A DNA stretch of 64,000 bases from Rhizobiaceae bacterium (GCA_025698895.1 JAILWO010000002.1:186001-250000), one strand, 5' to 3'. Numbered from the stretch's first letter, positions 27,055-37,015 are shown. Notes: a model not told the origin generated them from the sequence alone. A program made the numbers and translations.

Positions 27055-30000
27055 ATGAAGAAGTGGCTCAAAATAACGCTGATCATACTCGGGCTCCTGG
27101 CCTGGGCGGCGATCGTATGGTGGGCGCTGCCGCTCGTCCCGTGGGAGCCGCTGTCGAGCTTCTGGCTCCGGTTCCTGCTGATCGCGCTCGTGTTCGGTAT
27201 CGTCGGCGGCATCTACGGTTTCAAATGGTGGAAGCGGCGCAAGGCGGCCAGGGAACTCGAGGCCGCGATCCGGGCCGACGAGAGCCAGAGCGGCGATGGC
27301 AAGGTGCTGTCGGACCGCATGAAGGAGGCGCTCGACACGCTCAAGCGCTCCTCGGGAAAGCAGTCCTTCCTCTATGAGTTGCCCTGGTATGTCATTATCG
27401 GCCCGCCGGGCGCGGGCAAGACGACGGCTCTGGTGAATTCGGGCCTGAAGTTTCCGCTCGCCGCAAGCGGCGAGGCAAAGGCGATCGCCGGCGTCGGCGG
27501 CACCCGCTACTGCGACTGGTGGTTCACCGAGGAGGCCGTGCTGATCGACACGGCGGGCCGCTACACGACCCAGGATTCGGACGCCGAGCTCGACAAGAAG
27601 AGCTGGAGTTCCTTCCTCAGACTGTTGAAGGACCACCGTCCCCGGCAGCCCATCAACGGCGTCATCCTGGCGATCAGCCTGGAAGACCTCGTCTCGCTGT
27701 CCAATGACGAATTGAACGACCACGCCAACGCGATCCGCAAGCGCCTGCTCGAACTCCACCAGGAACTCAAGATCGACTTCCCGGTCTATACGCTGTTCAC
27801 CAAGGCCGATCTCATTCAGGGGTTCCGCGAATATTTCGGCAACTTTACCGAATCGCGCCGGCGCAAGGTCTGGGGCGCGACCTTCCAGACCGAGGACCGT
27901 ACCAAGAATTGCGTCGGGCAGGTGCCGGAGGAGTTCGACGCCCTCGTCAGGCGGCTGACGGAAGAACTGCCCGACCGGCTGCACGAGGAGGCCGACCCGA
28001 TCGCGCGTATCGCGATCTTCGGCTTCCCGGGCCAGTTCGCCACGCTGCGCGACCGTGTCTCGGAGTTTCTCAACCGCATCTTCGAGCCGTCGCGATACCA
28101 GGCCAACGCCAATCTGCGCGGCTTCTACTTCTCGTCCGGCACGCAGGAAGGCACGCCGATCGACCAGGTGCTCGGCTCGATGGGACGCGATTTCGGCGCG
28201 GTTGGCGCGGCCGACCATTTCTCGGGCACCGGCAAGAGCTTCTTCCTGCACGACCTCCTGATGAAGGTGATCTTCGCGGAGTCGGGCTGGGTATCCTACG
28301 ACCGCAACGCGGTGCGCCGCGCCGCGATCCTCCGCTACGGCGCGCTGGGCACGATCGCGGCCGTTTGCGTGGCCATGCTCGGCCTGTGGGGCTGGAGCTA
28401 TGTCAACAATCGCGGCGTGATCGCGGCGACCGAAAACACGATGGCCGAATACCGCGTGGTCGCCGACCCGGAGCTCAAGCGCGACACGATTTCGGATACC
28501 GATCTGGAGCAGATCATCGGCAATCTGCACATGCTGCGCCACATGACCGTCGGCTACCAGAACCGGGAGAAGCCGGTGCCGCGCGGCGAGACCTTCGGCC
28601 TGGCGCAACGCCCGCGGCTGACCTCCGCGGCCACCACGAGCTATCGCCACGCGCTCGAACGCATGCTGCGCTCGCGCCTGATCCTGCGGCTGGAGCGGCA
28701 GATCGAGGCTGGCATGAACGACCCCGAGATCGTCTATACCGCGCTCAAGGTCTATCTCATGCTGGGCGGCAAGGCGCCCGCCGTCGACAAGCCGCTGGTC
28801 ACGGCCTACATCCGCCGCGACTGGGAAGATAACCTCTTTCCCGGCGCGGCGAACGCCGAGGGTCGCCGCGCGCTGCTTTCGCATCTGGAGGCCATGCTCG
28901 ACCTCGACCGCGGCCAGCCGCCGAGCTTCGAGCTGAACGGGCCGCTGGTGGAGTCCGCGCAGCGCTCGCTGGCGCGCATGAAGATCGCCGAGCGCGCCTA
29001 CTCGCTGATCCAGGCCGCCGCCGCCTCCACCGACATCGAGGATTATTCGGTCGTCAGCCAGGGCGGCGCCGACACCGCGCTGGTGTTCGAAACGATCGAC
29101 GGAACACCCATCGAGGACCTCACCGTCCCGGGCCTCTATTCCTATGCCGGCTTCCATGGCTTCTTCCTCGAGCAGCTCGGCGCCGTCGCCGAAACACTGC
29201 AGGAAGACCAGTGGGTTCTCGGCGATCTGGCCGATCTTCAGGGCGTGGAGGAACAGTTCGGCCGGCTCGGGCCCGAACTGCTCGACATGTACCGCAAGGA
29301 CTTCATCGAGGCCTGGGAGAAGGTGCTCGCAAATCTGAAGTTCAAGCCGATGTCGGCCGACAAGCCGCAATATATCGCGCTGGCGGCCGCGTCCTCTCCA
29401 ACCTCGCCGATCCGGCTTCTGTTCGAATCCATTCGAGACGAGACAACACTGACACGCGAGCAGGAGGGGCAGGACCCGCTCGCGGATGTCGACGCACTGG
29501 CGCAGAATGAGGCAGCCGGCGAGGCTGGCGGCGAGTTCGCCCGTCTGGCCGTGCGGCGCATCCGCGACCGGCAGAGCGAGTTCGCCCGCATCGGCATCGA
29601 CATGGCGCTGCGCAAGTCGCAGCGACGGGCCGGCGAGATTGGCGGCGGTGGAGGCGGCGGCGGTGACCGGCGCATTCCCGGCGCCAATATCGAAGCCTAT
29701 TTCGCGCCCTACCACATCATGGTCGAGGGCGAGCCGGGGCGGCGGCCGGTCGACACGCTCGTGCAGAATTTCTACGAGGTTTACCAGAACCTCGTGCTCG
29801 CCGCGACGACGCCCTCGCAGGCCGACCGGGCCATGAACAATGTCCAGCTTGCCGTGGTCAATCTACGCGCCAACGCATCGCGCCTTCCGAAGTCGGTCGC
29901 CTTCATGGTCGACCAGGCGGTCAATGATTTCGAGGGCGACGCCGCCAACACCTCCATAGCCCAGTTGAACCAGATGCTGACCGGCACGGTGACGCGCGTC

Positions 30001-30657
30001 TGCCAGCAGGTGGTGGAGAACCGCTATCCCTTCTCGCGCGGTTCCGGCCGCGACGTGCCGCTGGCCGATTTCGCGCGCCTGTTCGCGCCCAATGGCACGA
30101 TCGACCGCTTCTTCGCGACCAATCTCGCCTCGATGGCCGACATCAGCGGAGAGACCTGGACCTGGAAAGAGGACACGCGGCTCGGGCGCGAACTGTCCAA
30201 GGCCGCGCTGCGCGAGTTCCAGCGCGCGGCTCAGATCCGCGACGCCTTCTTCCCGACGGGCGGCTCGATGCCGGGCGTCCAGATCACGATCACGCCGTAC
30301 ACGCTGTCGGGTGACGCGGAGATGGCGCTGCTCGACGTCAACGGCACGGTGCTGCAGACCCAGCAGGGCGCCGGAAACAGCCCGGTCACCTTCACCTGGC
30401 CCGGTGGCGGCGGCGGGTCGGCCAGCGTCAGCCTCCAGCCCGAGATCCCGGGCCGCGAGCCGGTCAAGGAGAAGACCGGCGCCTGGGCATTGATGCGGCT
30501 GATCGACGACGGCAGCGTGCAGCGAGGCGGCGACGAGATCACGGCGCGTTTCCTGGTCGGTGGGCGCGAGGTTTCCTACAAGATCCAGGTCGGATCGATC
30601 GCGAACCCCTTCTTCCTTCCAGCCCTGTCGGAGTTCAAATGTCCCACCGGCCTTTGA
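27055..30657 (+). CDS. tssM: Type VI secretion membrane protein TssM (IcmF/ImpL)
   Basis: 1200 residues from ATG 27055; an alternative GTG at 27040 overlaps the tssL stop. Two N-terminal membrane segments (about residues 3-22 and 38-57) precede the cytoplasmic NTPase-like domain with Walker A GPPGAGKTTAL (116-126) and LIDTAGRYTTQD (from 163). A third membrane span follows (about 425-445, GALGTIAAVCVAMLGLWGW). The long periplasmic part ends in the beta-rich C-terminal domain of IcmF proteins. It forms the trans-envelope channel core with TssL. The Walker motif is intact, so ATP-dependent function is possible. Confidence 0.95.
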   Translation: MKKWLKITLIILGLLAWAAIVWWALPLVPWEPLSSFWLRFLLIALVFGIVGGIYGFKWWKRRKAARELEAAIRADESQSGDGKVLSDRMKEALDTLKRSSGKQSFLYELPWYVIIGPPGAGKTTALVNSGLKFPLAASGEAKAIAGVGGTRYCDWWFTEEAVLIDTAGRYTTQDSDAELDKKSWSSFLRLLKDHRPRQPINGVILAISLEDLVSLSNDELNDHANAIRKRLLELHQELKIDFPVYTLFTKADLIQGFREYFGNFTESRRRKVWGATFQTEDRTKNCVGQVPEEFDALVRRLTEELPDRLHEEADPIARIAIFGFPGQFATLRDRVSEFLNRIFEPSRYQANANLRGFYFSSGTQEGTPIDQVLGSMGRDFGAVGAADHFSGTGKSFFLHDLLMKVIFAESGWVSYDRNAVRRAAILRYGALGTIAAVCVAMLGLWGWSYVNNRGVIAATENTMAEYRVVADPELKRDTISDTDLEQIIGNLHMLRHMTVGYQNREKPVPRGETFGLAQRPRLTSAATTSYRHALERMLRSRLILRLERQIEAGMNDPEIVYTALKVYLMLGGKAPAVDKPLVTAYIRRDWEDNLFPGAANAEGRRALLSHLEAMLDLDRGQPPSFELNGPLVESAQRSLARMKIAERAYSLIQAAAASTDIEDYSVVSQGGADTALVFETIDGTPIEDLTVPGLYSYAGFHGFFLEQLGAVAETLQEDQWVLGDLADLQGVEEQFGRLGPELLDMYRKDFIEAWEKVLANLKFKPMSADKPQYIALAAASSPTSPIRLLFESIRDETTLTREQEGQDPLADVDALAQNEAAGEAGGEFARLAVRRIRDRQSEFARIGIDMALRKSQRRAGEIGGGGGGGGDRRIPGANIEAYFAPYHIMVEGEPGRRPVDTLVQNFYEVYQNLVLAATTPSQADRAMNNVQLAVVNLRANASRLPKSVAFMVDQAVNDFEGDAANTSIAQLNQMLTGTVTRVCQQVVENRYPFSRGSGRDVPLADFARLFAPNGTIDRFFATNLASMADISGETWTWKEDTRLGRELSKAALREFQRAAQIRDAFFPTGGSMPGVQITITPYTLSGDAEMALLDVNGTVLQTQQGAGNSPVTFTWPGGGGGSASVSLQPEIPGREPVKEKTGAWALMRLIDDGSVQRGGDEITARFLVGGREVSYKIQVGSIANPFFLPALSEFKCPTGL

Positions 30658-30694
30658 TCGCGCCCTGGCGCGCGCCGATCCGGGGCGGGTCCTG

Positions 30695-31360
30695 ATGGGT
30701 TGGGGCCTGTTTGGCAAGCTGCCGCAGAAGCGTGATTTCCTGGCGCTCGGCCTGCCGCGCGCGGTGCTGGAGCCGTTCGAGAACTGGCTGCAATCGGCTG
30801 TCGCCGCGAGCCGGAACCAGCTCGGCGGCGGTTGGCAGGACCGCTATCTGGTCGCGCCCATCTGGCGTTTCTGGATCGGCAAGGACGTGTTCGGCACGCA
30901 GTGCGCGGGCGCCTTGATGCCCTCCGTCGACGGAGTGGGACGGTTCTTTCCGCTCTCCATCCTGTGGGCGGCCGACGAGGGCGCGTCGATACCGTGCCCG
31001 CTGTTCGAGCCGCGCGGAGACTGGTACGCCGCGATCGAGCAGCGGCTGTTGACGGTGCTTGACCAGGAGGCCGCGATCGTACCCGAGCGGCTGATCGAAG
31101 GGCTTCCCGCTCCCGAGGCCGCCGGCGCCGGTCCCGACCCGGCCGCGCGCCCGCTGCGACGCGGCTTCGGTTGGCAGGAGGAAGGCCCGGTGGATGAATT
31201 GATGCCACGGCTCATCGCGGCTGATCTCTTCGCGATCACGCCGATGCGCAGCTATTGGTGGACGCAAGGGGGCGAGGGCGGCAAGCCGATGGTCTATTCC
31301 CACAATGCTTTGCCGGATGCCGTTTTCTTCACCACCATGATCAATGGGGAGCTTGCGTGA
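30695..31360 (+). CDS. tagF: Type VI secretion-associated protein TagF (ImpM)
   Basis: 221 residues starting MGWGLFGKLPQKRDFLALGLP, the hallmark N-terminus of the TagF/DUF2094 family, with VAPIWRFWIGKDVFGTQCAG and PSVDGVGRFFPLSIL further in. In Pseudomonas and Agrobacterium, TagF represses T6SS assembly post-translationally and works against the PpkA branch; Agrobacterium has a TagF-PppA fusion. Here the two are separate adjacent genes. The start at ATG 30695 has GGGGCGGGT upstream. Confidence 0.93.
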   Translation: MGWGLFGKLPQKRDFLALGLPRAVLEPFENWLQSAVAASRNQLGGGWQDRYLVAPIWRFWIGKDVFGTQCAGALMPSVDGVGRFFPLSILWAADEGASIPCPLFEPRGDWYAAIEQRLLTVLDQEAAIVPERLIEGLPAPEAAGAGPDPAARPLRRGFGWQEEGPVDELMPRLIAADLFAITPMRSYWWTQGGEGGKPMVYSHNALPDAVFFTTMINGELA

Positions 31361-31466
31361 AATATCTCACACGACTTGTGCTGGACAAAGGCTGAAATGA
31401 CGGGAACTGTACGGCGGTGGACGTCCCGGACGAGGACGGCGCCGAGGGGGGACCCGGGCGAGCGAC

Positions 31467-32237
31467 ATGATGACGAGGCAACTGTTCGAGGTGGATAGCT
31501 GGGCGCTGACACATCCAGGGCGGGTCCGCGAATTGAACGAGGACCGCTACCTGATGGAGGCGGAAGCCGGCGTCTACGTCGTCGCGGATGGGATGGGAGG
31601 TCACGACGCCGGCGAGGTTGCCAGCGCGGCGATCGTCGACCAGTTGAGCTCTATCGGCCGGCCGAGTTCCGCGCCCGATCTGCGTGCCCGCTTCGAGAAC
31701 CGCGTCATGCGCGCCAACGCCGAGATCCGGGCGATCTCGGCCAGCCGCAACGGCGCCACCATCGGCTCCACCATGGCCGCTCTTCTGACCTTCGAGCACC
31801 AGTATGCCTGCATCTGGGCCGGCGACAGCCGCGTCTACATGCTGCGTGACGCTGAACTGGTTCAGGTCACGCGCGACCATACCGAAGTGCAGGACCTTCT
31901 GGACCGCGGACTGCTCACGCAGGCGGAAGCGGCGACCTGGCCGCGGCGCAACGTCATCACCCGCGCCATCGGCGTGCTGGACGATCCGCCGCTTGACATA
32001 GCTCAAGGCCAGATCCATTCGGGCGACCGCTTCCTCATCTGTTCGGACGGCCTGACGGCGCATGTTTCCGACGAGGAGATTCGTGATACGCTTTACCGGT
32101 ACCCGCCGCGGCAGGGATGCGAGGTCCTGGTCGAGCGGGCGCTCGCGGGTGGCGGAAGCGACAATATCACGGTGATCGCGGTCGAGTTCCGGGGTGGACG
32201 CGAGGCGACCTCTATCGTGGATCACTGGACGAGTTGA
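31467..32237 (+). CDS. pppA: PP2C-type serine/threonine phosphatase PppA of the T6SS
   Basis: 256 residues of the PPM/PP2C family. Metal-binding motifs are visible: LNEDRYLME (about residues 23-31), VVADGMGGHDAGE (38-50), WAGDSRVYML and GGGSDNITVIAVEF at the C-terminus. In T6SS control it removes the phosphate added by PpkA to Fha or TssL, resetting the machine. It lies between tagF (106 bp gap) and ppkA (11 bp gap), which fits the tagF-pppA-ppkA control cassette. ATG 31470 is an alternative start. Confidence 0.92.
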   Translation: MMTRQLFEVDSWALTHPGRVRELNEDRYLMEAEAGVYVVADGMGGHDAGEVASAAIVDQLSSIGRPSSAPDLRARFENRVMRANAEIRAISASRNGATIGSTMAALLTFEHQYACIWAGDSRVYMLRDAELVQVTRDHTEVQDLLDRGLLTQAEAATWPRRNVITRAIGVLDDPPLDIAQGQIHSGDRFLICSDGLTAHVSDEEIRDTLYRYPPRQGCEVLVERALAGGGSDNITVIAVEFRGGREATSIVDHWTS

Positions 32238-32248
32238 CGGGCAACGGT

Positions 32249-34366
32249 ATGTCGGACGACGACAACAGAACACGCATCGTGCCCGAGGACGGCAATGGGA
32301 ACGCCAACGGCGTGGGGCCGGGCGTTCAGCTCAACGGCATGTACGAGATCGACGAGCGCCTTGCCTTCGGCGGCATGGGCGAGGTCTATCGCGGCCATAA
32401 CATCCAGACCGGCGATCCTGTCGCCATCAAGATCGTGTTGGCGGAATTCGCGCGCGACGAGTCGATCCTGGCCTTGTTCCGCAAGGAAGCCTCGATCCTC
32501 AACCACCTCTCGCACGACGCGATCGTGCGCTATCACGTCTTCTCGCGCGATCCGGTCATCGAACGGCACTATCTGGCGATGGAGTTTGTGGATGGTGTCG
32601 CGCTGTCTGACCGCATGGCCGACAAGCCGCTGACGCCCCGAGAGGCGCGCCGCCTGCTGCGGCGCATCGCGTCCGGGCTTGCCCTGGCGCATGAGGCCGG
32701 CGTCATTCACCGCGACCTGTCGCCCGACAACATCATCCTGCCCGGCGGCAATGTGAACAAGTCGAAGATCATCGACTTCGGTATCGCGCGCTCGGCCAAT
32801 GTCGGCGGCGGCACGCTTCTGGGGGGCAAATTCGCCGGCAAGTACAATTTCGTCTCGCCCGAACAGCTTGGGCTGTTCGGCGGTGACGTGACCGAGCGCT
32901 CCGACATCTACTCGCTGGGCCTGGTGATCGCCGGCGCTCTGCGCGGCGAGCCGCTGGACATGAGCGGCTCGCAGGTCGAGGTGATCGAGAAGCGCCGCAC
33001 CGTGCCCGACCTGTCGCATGTCGATGACGGTCTCAGGCCGCTCATCCACGCCATGCTCCAGCCCGACCCGGAGCATCGCCCCGAAAGCGCGGAAGATATC
33101 GTGGAATGGCTCCGCGCCACCGCGGAGCGTTCAATTCCGCCAGTCAGTCACTTGCCCGGCCTGCCGCCCGCCGGCGTGCCGGCCGGCCTTTCCGGCTCCC
33201 AGCCGCCTTATCAGGGCGGTTCGCAGACGCCGTTTCACGGCCAGGGCAGCTATCCCGGCTCTCAGCCGCCCGCGGGCTCGCAGCCGCCCGGCTATGCGCG
33301 CTCGCAGCCGCCGACGGGAAGCGAGCCGATCCCTTATCCGGGCTCGCAGCCGCCCTATCCCGGCTCTCAACCACCGGCCGGATCGCTACCGCCCGCAGGC
33401 TCGCAGCCCCCCTATCCGGCTCCGCCCCCGGCCGCTCACGAAACTGCGCCGCAGCGGCCAGCCAATGTCCTGCCGCCGCGCCGCCCGCAGCCGGCCGCGC
33501 CTGCGCCCAGGAAATCCTCGGCCATGCCCATGATCGCGGCCGGGGTGCTGCTGCTGCTGGTCGCCGGCGGCGCCGGCGCCTATATGGCAGGCCTGTTCGA
33601 CCCGGCCGAACCTAACGTCGCGTCCAACCTGCCGACGCTCAATCCGGCCGGCGATCGGGACGGAGCCGACGGTGCGAACGGGGAAGGGGAGACCGGCGAA
33701 CAGGGAGCGGCCAGCCAGCCCGACCCCGAGCCGGAACCCGAGCGCGTCGAGGACGGCGCAGCCTGGCTTGCCGACTACCGCCCCGGCGGCTGCTTCCACG
33801 CCCGGCCGATCGAGATCGCCGACGATGCGGCGCGGATCGAGGCCTTCGCCGGCGACGCGGCGCGTTTCGACCGGCTGGTGGCCGACTATCGGGAAGCGAC
33901 GGGCGTCGAGCCCGACGTCACGCGCAGGCTGATCGCCGAGCCGCAATGTCCGGTGCTCGAGTTCATGAACTCGACTCCGTCACCGGCGGGCGCCGCGCCC
34001 GCACTCACCCTTTCGGTCGATCGGCTGAAATTCGGCGACACGCTGACAGGTCAGTTCTCCGGCGGCGGGCGCCAGCTCAACCTGTTGCTGATCGACGACG
34101 AAGGGGTGGTCTACGACCTCGTCCCCTTCATGGATGACGGGCAGTTTTCCATCAAGCTCGCCGATCCGGAGGCCGGTTCTGGCAATGACGATCGTCCTCC
34201 GTCGCCGCAACTCGTGGTCGCCCTGGCTTCGCCGGAAGGAATAGGTGCCGCGCAGATCCGCCGCGCGGTGCGCGCCGGCACCGCCTTCGAGGAGATCGGC
34301 AAGGAGTTGCGCTCGATCGGCGACGAGGCCGGCTACACGGTCCGCCACTTTATCCTGGAGAAGTAA
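32249..34366 (+). CDS. ppkA: Membrane serine/threonine kinase PpkA of the T6SS (ImpN)
   Basis: 705 residues. The N-terminal Hanks kinase domain has its Gly loop LAFGGMGEVYRG from residue 38, VAIK lysine at 61, HRD at 154-156 (HRDLSPDN) and DFG at 176-178, so it looks active. A proline-rich linker of GSQPP-type repeats spans about 313-390. One membrane segment (about 428-450, IAAGVLLLLVAGGAGAYMAG) leads to a periplasmic C-terminal domain with LSVDRLKFGDTLTGQF, similar to ligand-sensing DUF4384-like regions. It phosphorylates T6SS components to trigger assembly, with PppA as antagonist. ATG 32249 is chosen because it follows the pppA stop closely. Confidence 0.92.
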   Translation: MSDDDNRTRIVPEDGNGNANGVGPGVQLNGMYEIDERLAFGGMGEVYRGHNIQTGDPVAIKIVLAEFARDESILALFRKEASILNHLSHDAIVRYHVFSRDPVIERHYLAMEFVDGVALSDRMADKPLTPREARRLLRRIASGLALAHEAGVIHRDLSPDNIILPGGNVNKSKIIDFGIARSANVGGGTLLGGKFAGKYNFVSPEQLGLFGGDVTERSDIYSLGLVIAGALRGEPLDMSGSQVEVIEKRRTVPDLSHVDDGLRPLIHAMLQPDPEHRPESAEDIVEWLRATAERSIPPVSHLPGLPPAGVPAGLSGSQPPYQGGSQTPFHGQGSYPGSQPPAGSQPPGYARSQPPTGSEPIPYPGSQPPYPGSQPPAGSLPPAGSQPPYPAPPPAAHETAPQRPANVLPPRRPQPAAPAPRKSSAMPMIAAGVLLLLVAGGAGAYMAGLFDPAEPNVASNLPTLNPAGDRDGADGANGEGETGEQGAASQPDPEPEPERVEDGAAWLADYRPGGCFHARPIEIADDAARIEAFAGDAARFDRLVADYREATGVEPDVTRRLIAEPQCPVLEFMNSTPSPAGAAPALTLSVDRLKFGDTLTGQFSGGGRQLNLLLIDDEGVVYDLVPFMDDGQFSIKLADPEAGSGNDDRPPSPQLVVALASPEGIGAAQIRRAVRAGTAFEEIGKELRSIGDEAGYTVRHFILEK

Positions 34367-34417
34367 GACGACCGGTATCGACTGGAACGGCTCCCGCCGC
34401 TTCGCGAGGGGCGTGTC

Positions 34418-37015
34418 TTACAAGATCGTGCCCGACGTCTCGAGCAGCTTGGTCATCGCCTCCTTGTAGCGCAGGAATTCAGGCGGCGTGCGGTTGACCT
34501 GCTTCGTGGTCACGGAGGCCACCGCGCGTGAACCCTTCGTGCGCATCTTGCGCTCGGCCCAGTTGATGATGTCGCCGGCCGTCATGCCTTTGAGGAACGG
34601 ATTGGCCGGCACCACACCTGCATCCACCACCGTCTCGATCGGTGAACCGGCCGCCGACGACAGCACCCGGTTGGCACCGTCCACGCCCAGGAAATGCGCC
34701 AGGTAGAGGCGCCCGGCGGTGATGTCGTGACCATAGGCGCGCAGCTTGGCTTCGCTCTCCCGCGCCAGGTTGGCGACCATCTCGCGCGAGATGGTCGGGT
34801 CGAAGCGCAGTTCCAGGAGATCGGCCCGCGACAGGGAACTCGCCAGTTCCGGCCGATAGGTGCGCATCATCCTGATCCAGGTGGACTCGATGAACTGGCC
34901 GAGCCCCGTCGCCGAAGACAGCGGGTTCTTGGCGCGGGCGTTGCCCGCGCTCTCGACCCGGATGATGCGGTTGACCAGCGTCTCGACCGCCGATCCGTCC
35001 GAAATGCCGGCCACCGCGCTGGCCAGCGGGTTGATCGCCTGCCCGCCCTGATAGAGCTCGAAATGCAGATGCGGCCCGGTCGACAGGCCCGTTGTGCCGA
35101 CATAGCCGATGATCTCGCCGGCTTCGACCTTGCGACCGGGCTCCATGCCAGCGGCAAAGCTGTCGAGATGCGCGTAGCCGCTGGCCTTGCCGGCTGAATG
35201 GTCGATGCGAACGAAATTGCCGTAATTGCCGTTGTCGCCGGCAAACTCGATCTTGCCATCAAAGGCCGCCATGACGGGGGTGCCGATGGGGGCGGCCCAG
35301 TCGACGCCCTTGTGGATGCGCACCTTCTTGAGGATCGGGTGCTTGCGCGGCCCATAGGTGGAGGTCAGCACGCCGTTGACCGGCTGCACCATGCCGTCCG
35401 TCACCGTCACCACCTCGCTGGCATCACCCTCCTTCATGCACGAGAAGCCACTGTCGGGGCGACTATAGACGAAGCACTGGAAGTTGTGCTCCTTGGAGCG
35501 GACGGCGGCGACGAGCACGCGGCCGGTGTTGCGCTGCGGGTCGCGCGGCGTTTCGGAATAGACGATCGTCAGCCGGTCGTCCTGCGCGGCAAAGGCCTGC
35601 AAGTCGAGCCCGCCCCGCGACAGGAGCTGGATCGCCTCGCCCGTCACGCCGCTCGGCACGTTGTTGCGCACGGCCGTCGAATAGATCGCGTCGAGCAGGC
35701 GATACTGCCGCTTCGGCGTGTCCTTCGGCGCTTCCTTGGAGTAGTGGAACAGGTCGTCGCGCACCCAGGGATCGGCGCCTGGCACGAACTCGCCTTCGTC
35801 GTTCAGCGCCAGCGTGCCGACATAGGACTCCCCCCGGTAAATGGAGGCCTGGACCAGCCGGGCGATCGTCTGTTCGGGGCCGGACCGATAGCCGCGCATG
35901 GCCACCACGTCGCCGACGCGCAGGGATTCGAGCTCCATATGCTTCAGAAGCGCCTCGCCGATGCGGCGCGCGTCCTCCGACGAGAAGCCATTCTCGCTGG
36001 CGATGGAATCGATGGTGCGATCACCGAAGACGCGCACGAAGAAGTCTTCTGTCAGCGCGCGCCTGTCGTTCTCGGGCATGACGAAGCCGATGCTGGTGGT
36101 GTTCTCGATCCGGGTTCGCGTGAAGCCGGGGAGCGTCTCCTGGCCTCGCGTAACCGTCTCGCCCCACCCGGCGGCCGCGTCGCTGCCGGGAAAGCCGGGT
36201 TCGTCGGAGTCGGAGAGGTCAAGGCCAGCCTGTTCCTGACTGCCGGTGGCCTGTCGCGAGGACGGAGCCGCGTCGCCGCCATCGGGCAGGATCCCGCCGC
36301 CGTCTTCGCCGAACTCCGCTTCCAGCTCGCCTTCCGCGAGCAGCGCGGCCGCTTCGCCGCCGTCGTTCTGGCCGGTCACCGGCACGAGTTCGAAATCGTC
36401 CTCGGGATAGACCTCCTCGACGACAGGCTCAGGTTCCGGTTCCTCCTCCAGCGCCGCGATCTCGGGCGGCGCCTGCTCCAGTTGAGCCTGCGCGTCGAGA
36501 AAGGACTGGTCCGCGGCCGGCTCGCTGCGGCCGACCCGGGCGCTTTGCGCCTGGAAGAAGGCGAAGTCCTCGGGGCTTGAGGGCAGGGCGGTCATGAAGC
36601 GCTCGCTGGAAGCCAGCATGGAATCGCTCATGATCTGGATCTTGTCGGAAATGCCCGGCTCGACCAGCTCTTCCGGCCGAGGCATCGATTTCAGCCTCGT
36701 ACCCTCAGAACCCCCGCCGATCGAGATGATCAGCGGGTCCCCCGCAAGATCGAGGATCGCCGGAACGAAGCTGAGGTCGGCGACATCGTCCCGTTCCTCG
36801 GCGTCCTCGGCAGGCTCGTCGCCTGCCACGTCCGCCTGTCCGGTCCCGTCGCCAGGCGGAGGGGCGAAAAGATACCACCAGACGATGCCGCCGCCTGCCG
36901 CGACCAGAAGCAGGACGGCGATGGCCGCCGCGCCGAAACGTCGCCGCCGCCTCGACCTGCGTCGCTGCGCGGTCTTCTCTCTCTGCTGTCGGAAGCTGGC
37001 GTCGACCTCATGCAT
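34418..37015 (-). CDS. Bifunctional cell-wall hydrolase: M23 endopeptidase fused to a lytic-transglycosylase-like domain
   Basis: 865 residues. A short basic cytoplasmic tail and one membrane anchor (about residues 28-50) lead to an acidic Pro/Glu-rich stalk (to ~300) and a spacer domain. The M23/LytM domain holds HKGVD (His568, Asp572) and GPHLHFEL (His649, His651), the zinc ligands. A C-terminal domain has RVESAGN (Glu688) and SSATGLGQFIESTW, the catalytic-Glu and GLxQ motifs of SLT transglycosylases. It would cut both peptide crosslinks and glycan strands in the periplasm. It is last of a leftward group after the caspase-like gene (59 bp gap) and converges with ppkA. Confidence 0.88.
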   Translation of the reverse strand: MHEVDASFRQQREKTAQRRRSRRRRRFGAAAIAVLLLVAAGGGIVWWYLFAPPPGDGTGQADVAGDEPAEDAEERDDVADLSFVPAILDLAGDPLIISIGGGSEGTRLKSMPRPEELVEPGISDKIQIMSDSMLASSERFMTALPSSPEDFAFFQAQSARVGRSEPAADQSFLDAQAQLEQAPPEIAALEEEPEPEPVVEEVYPEDDFELVPVTGQNDGGEAAALLAEGELEAEFGEDGGGILPDGGDAAPSSRQATGSQEQAGLDLSDSDEPGFPGSDAAAGWGETVTRGQETLPGFTRTRIENTTSIGFVMPENDRRALTEDFFVRVFGDRTIDSIASENGFSSEDARRIGEALLKHMELESLRVGDVVAMRGYRSGPEQTIARLVQASIYRGESYVGTLALNDEGEFVPGADPWVRDDLFHYSKEAPKDTPKRQYRLLDAIYSTAVRNNVPSGVTGEAIQLLSRGGLDLQAFAAQDDRLTIVYSETPRDPQRNTGRVLVAAVRSKEHNFQCFVYSRPDSGFSCMKEGDASEVVTVTDGMVQPVNGVLTSTYGPRKHPILKKVRIHKGVDWAAPIGTPVMAAFDGKIEFAGDNGNYGNFVRIDHSAGKASGYAHLDSFAAGMEPGRKVEAGEIIGYVGTTGLSTGPHLHFELYQGGQAINPLASAVAGISDGSAVETLVNRIIRVESAGNARAKNPLSSATGLGQFIESTWIRMMRTYRPELASSLSRADLLELRFDPTISREMVANLARESEAKLRAYGHDITAGRLYLAHFLGVDGANRVLSSAAGSPIETVVDAGVVPANPFLKGMTAGDIINWAERKMRTKGSRAVASVTTKQVNRTPPEFLRYKEAMTKLLETSGTIL

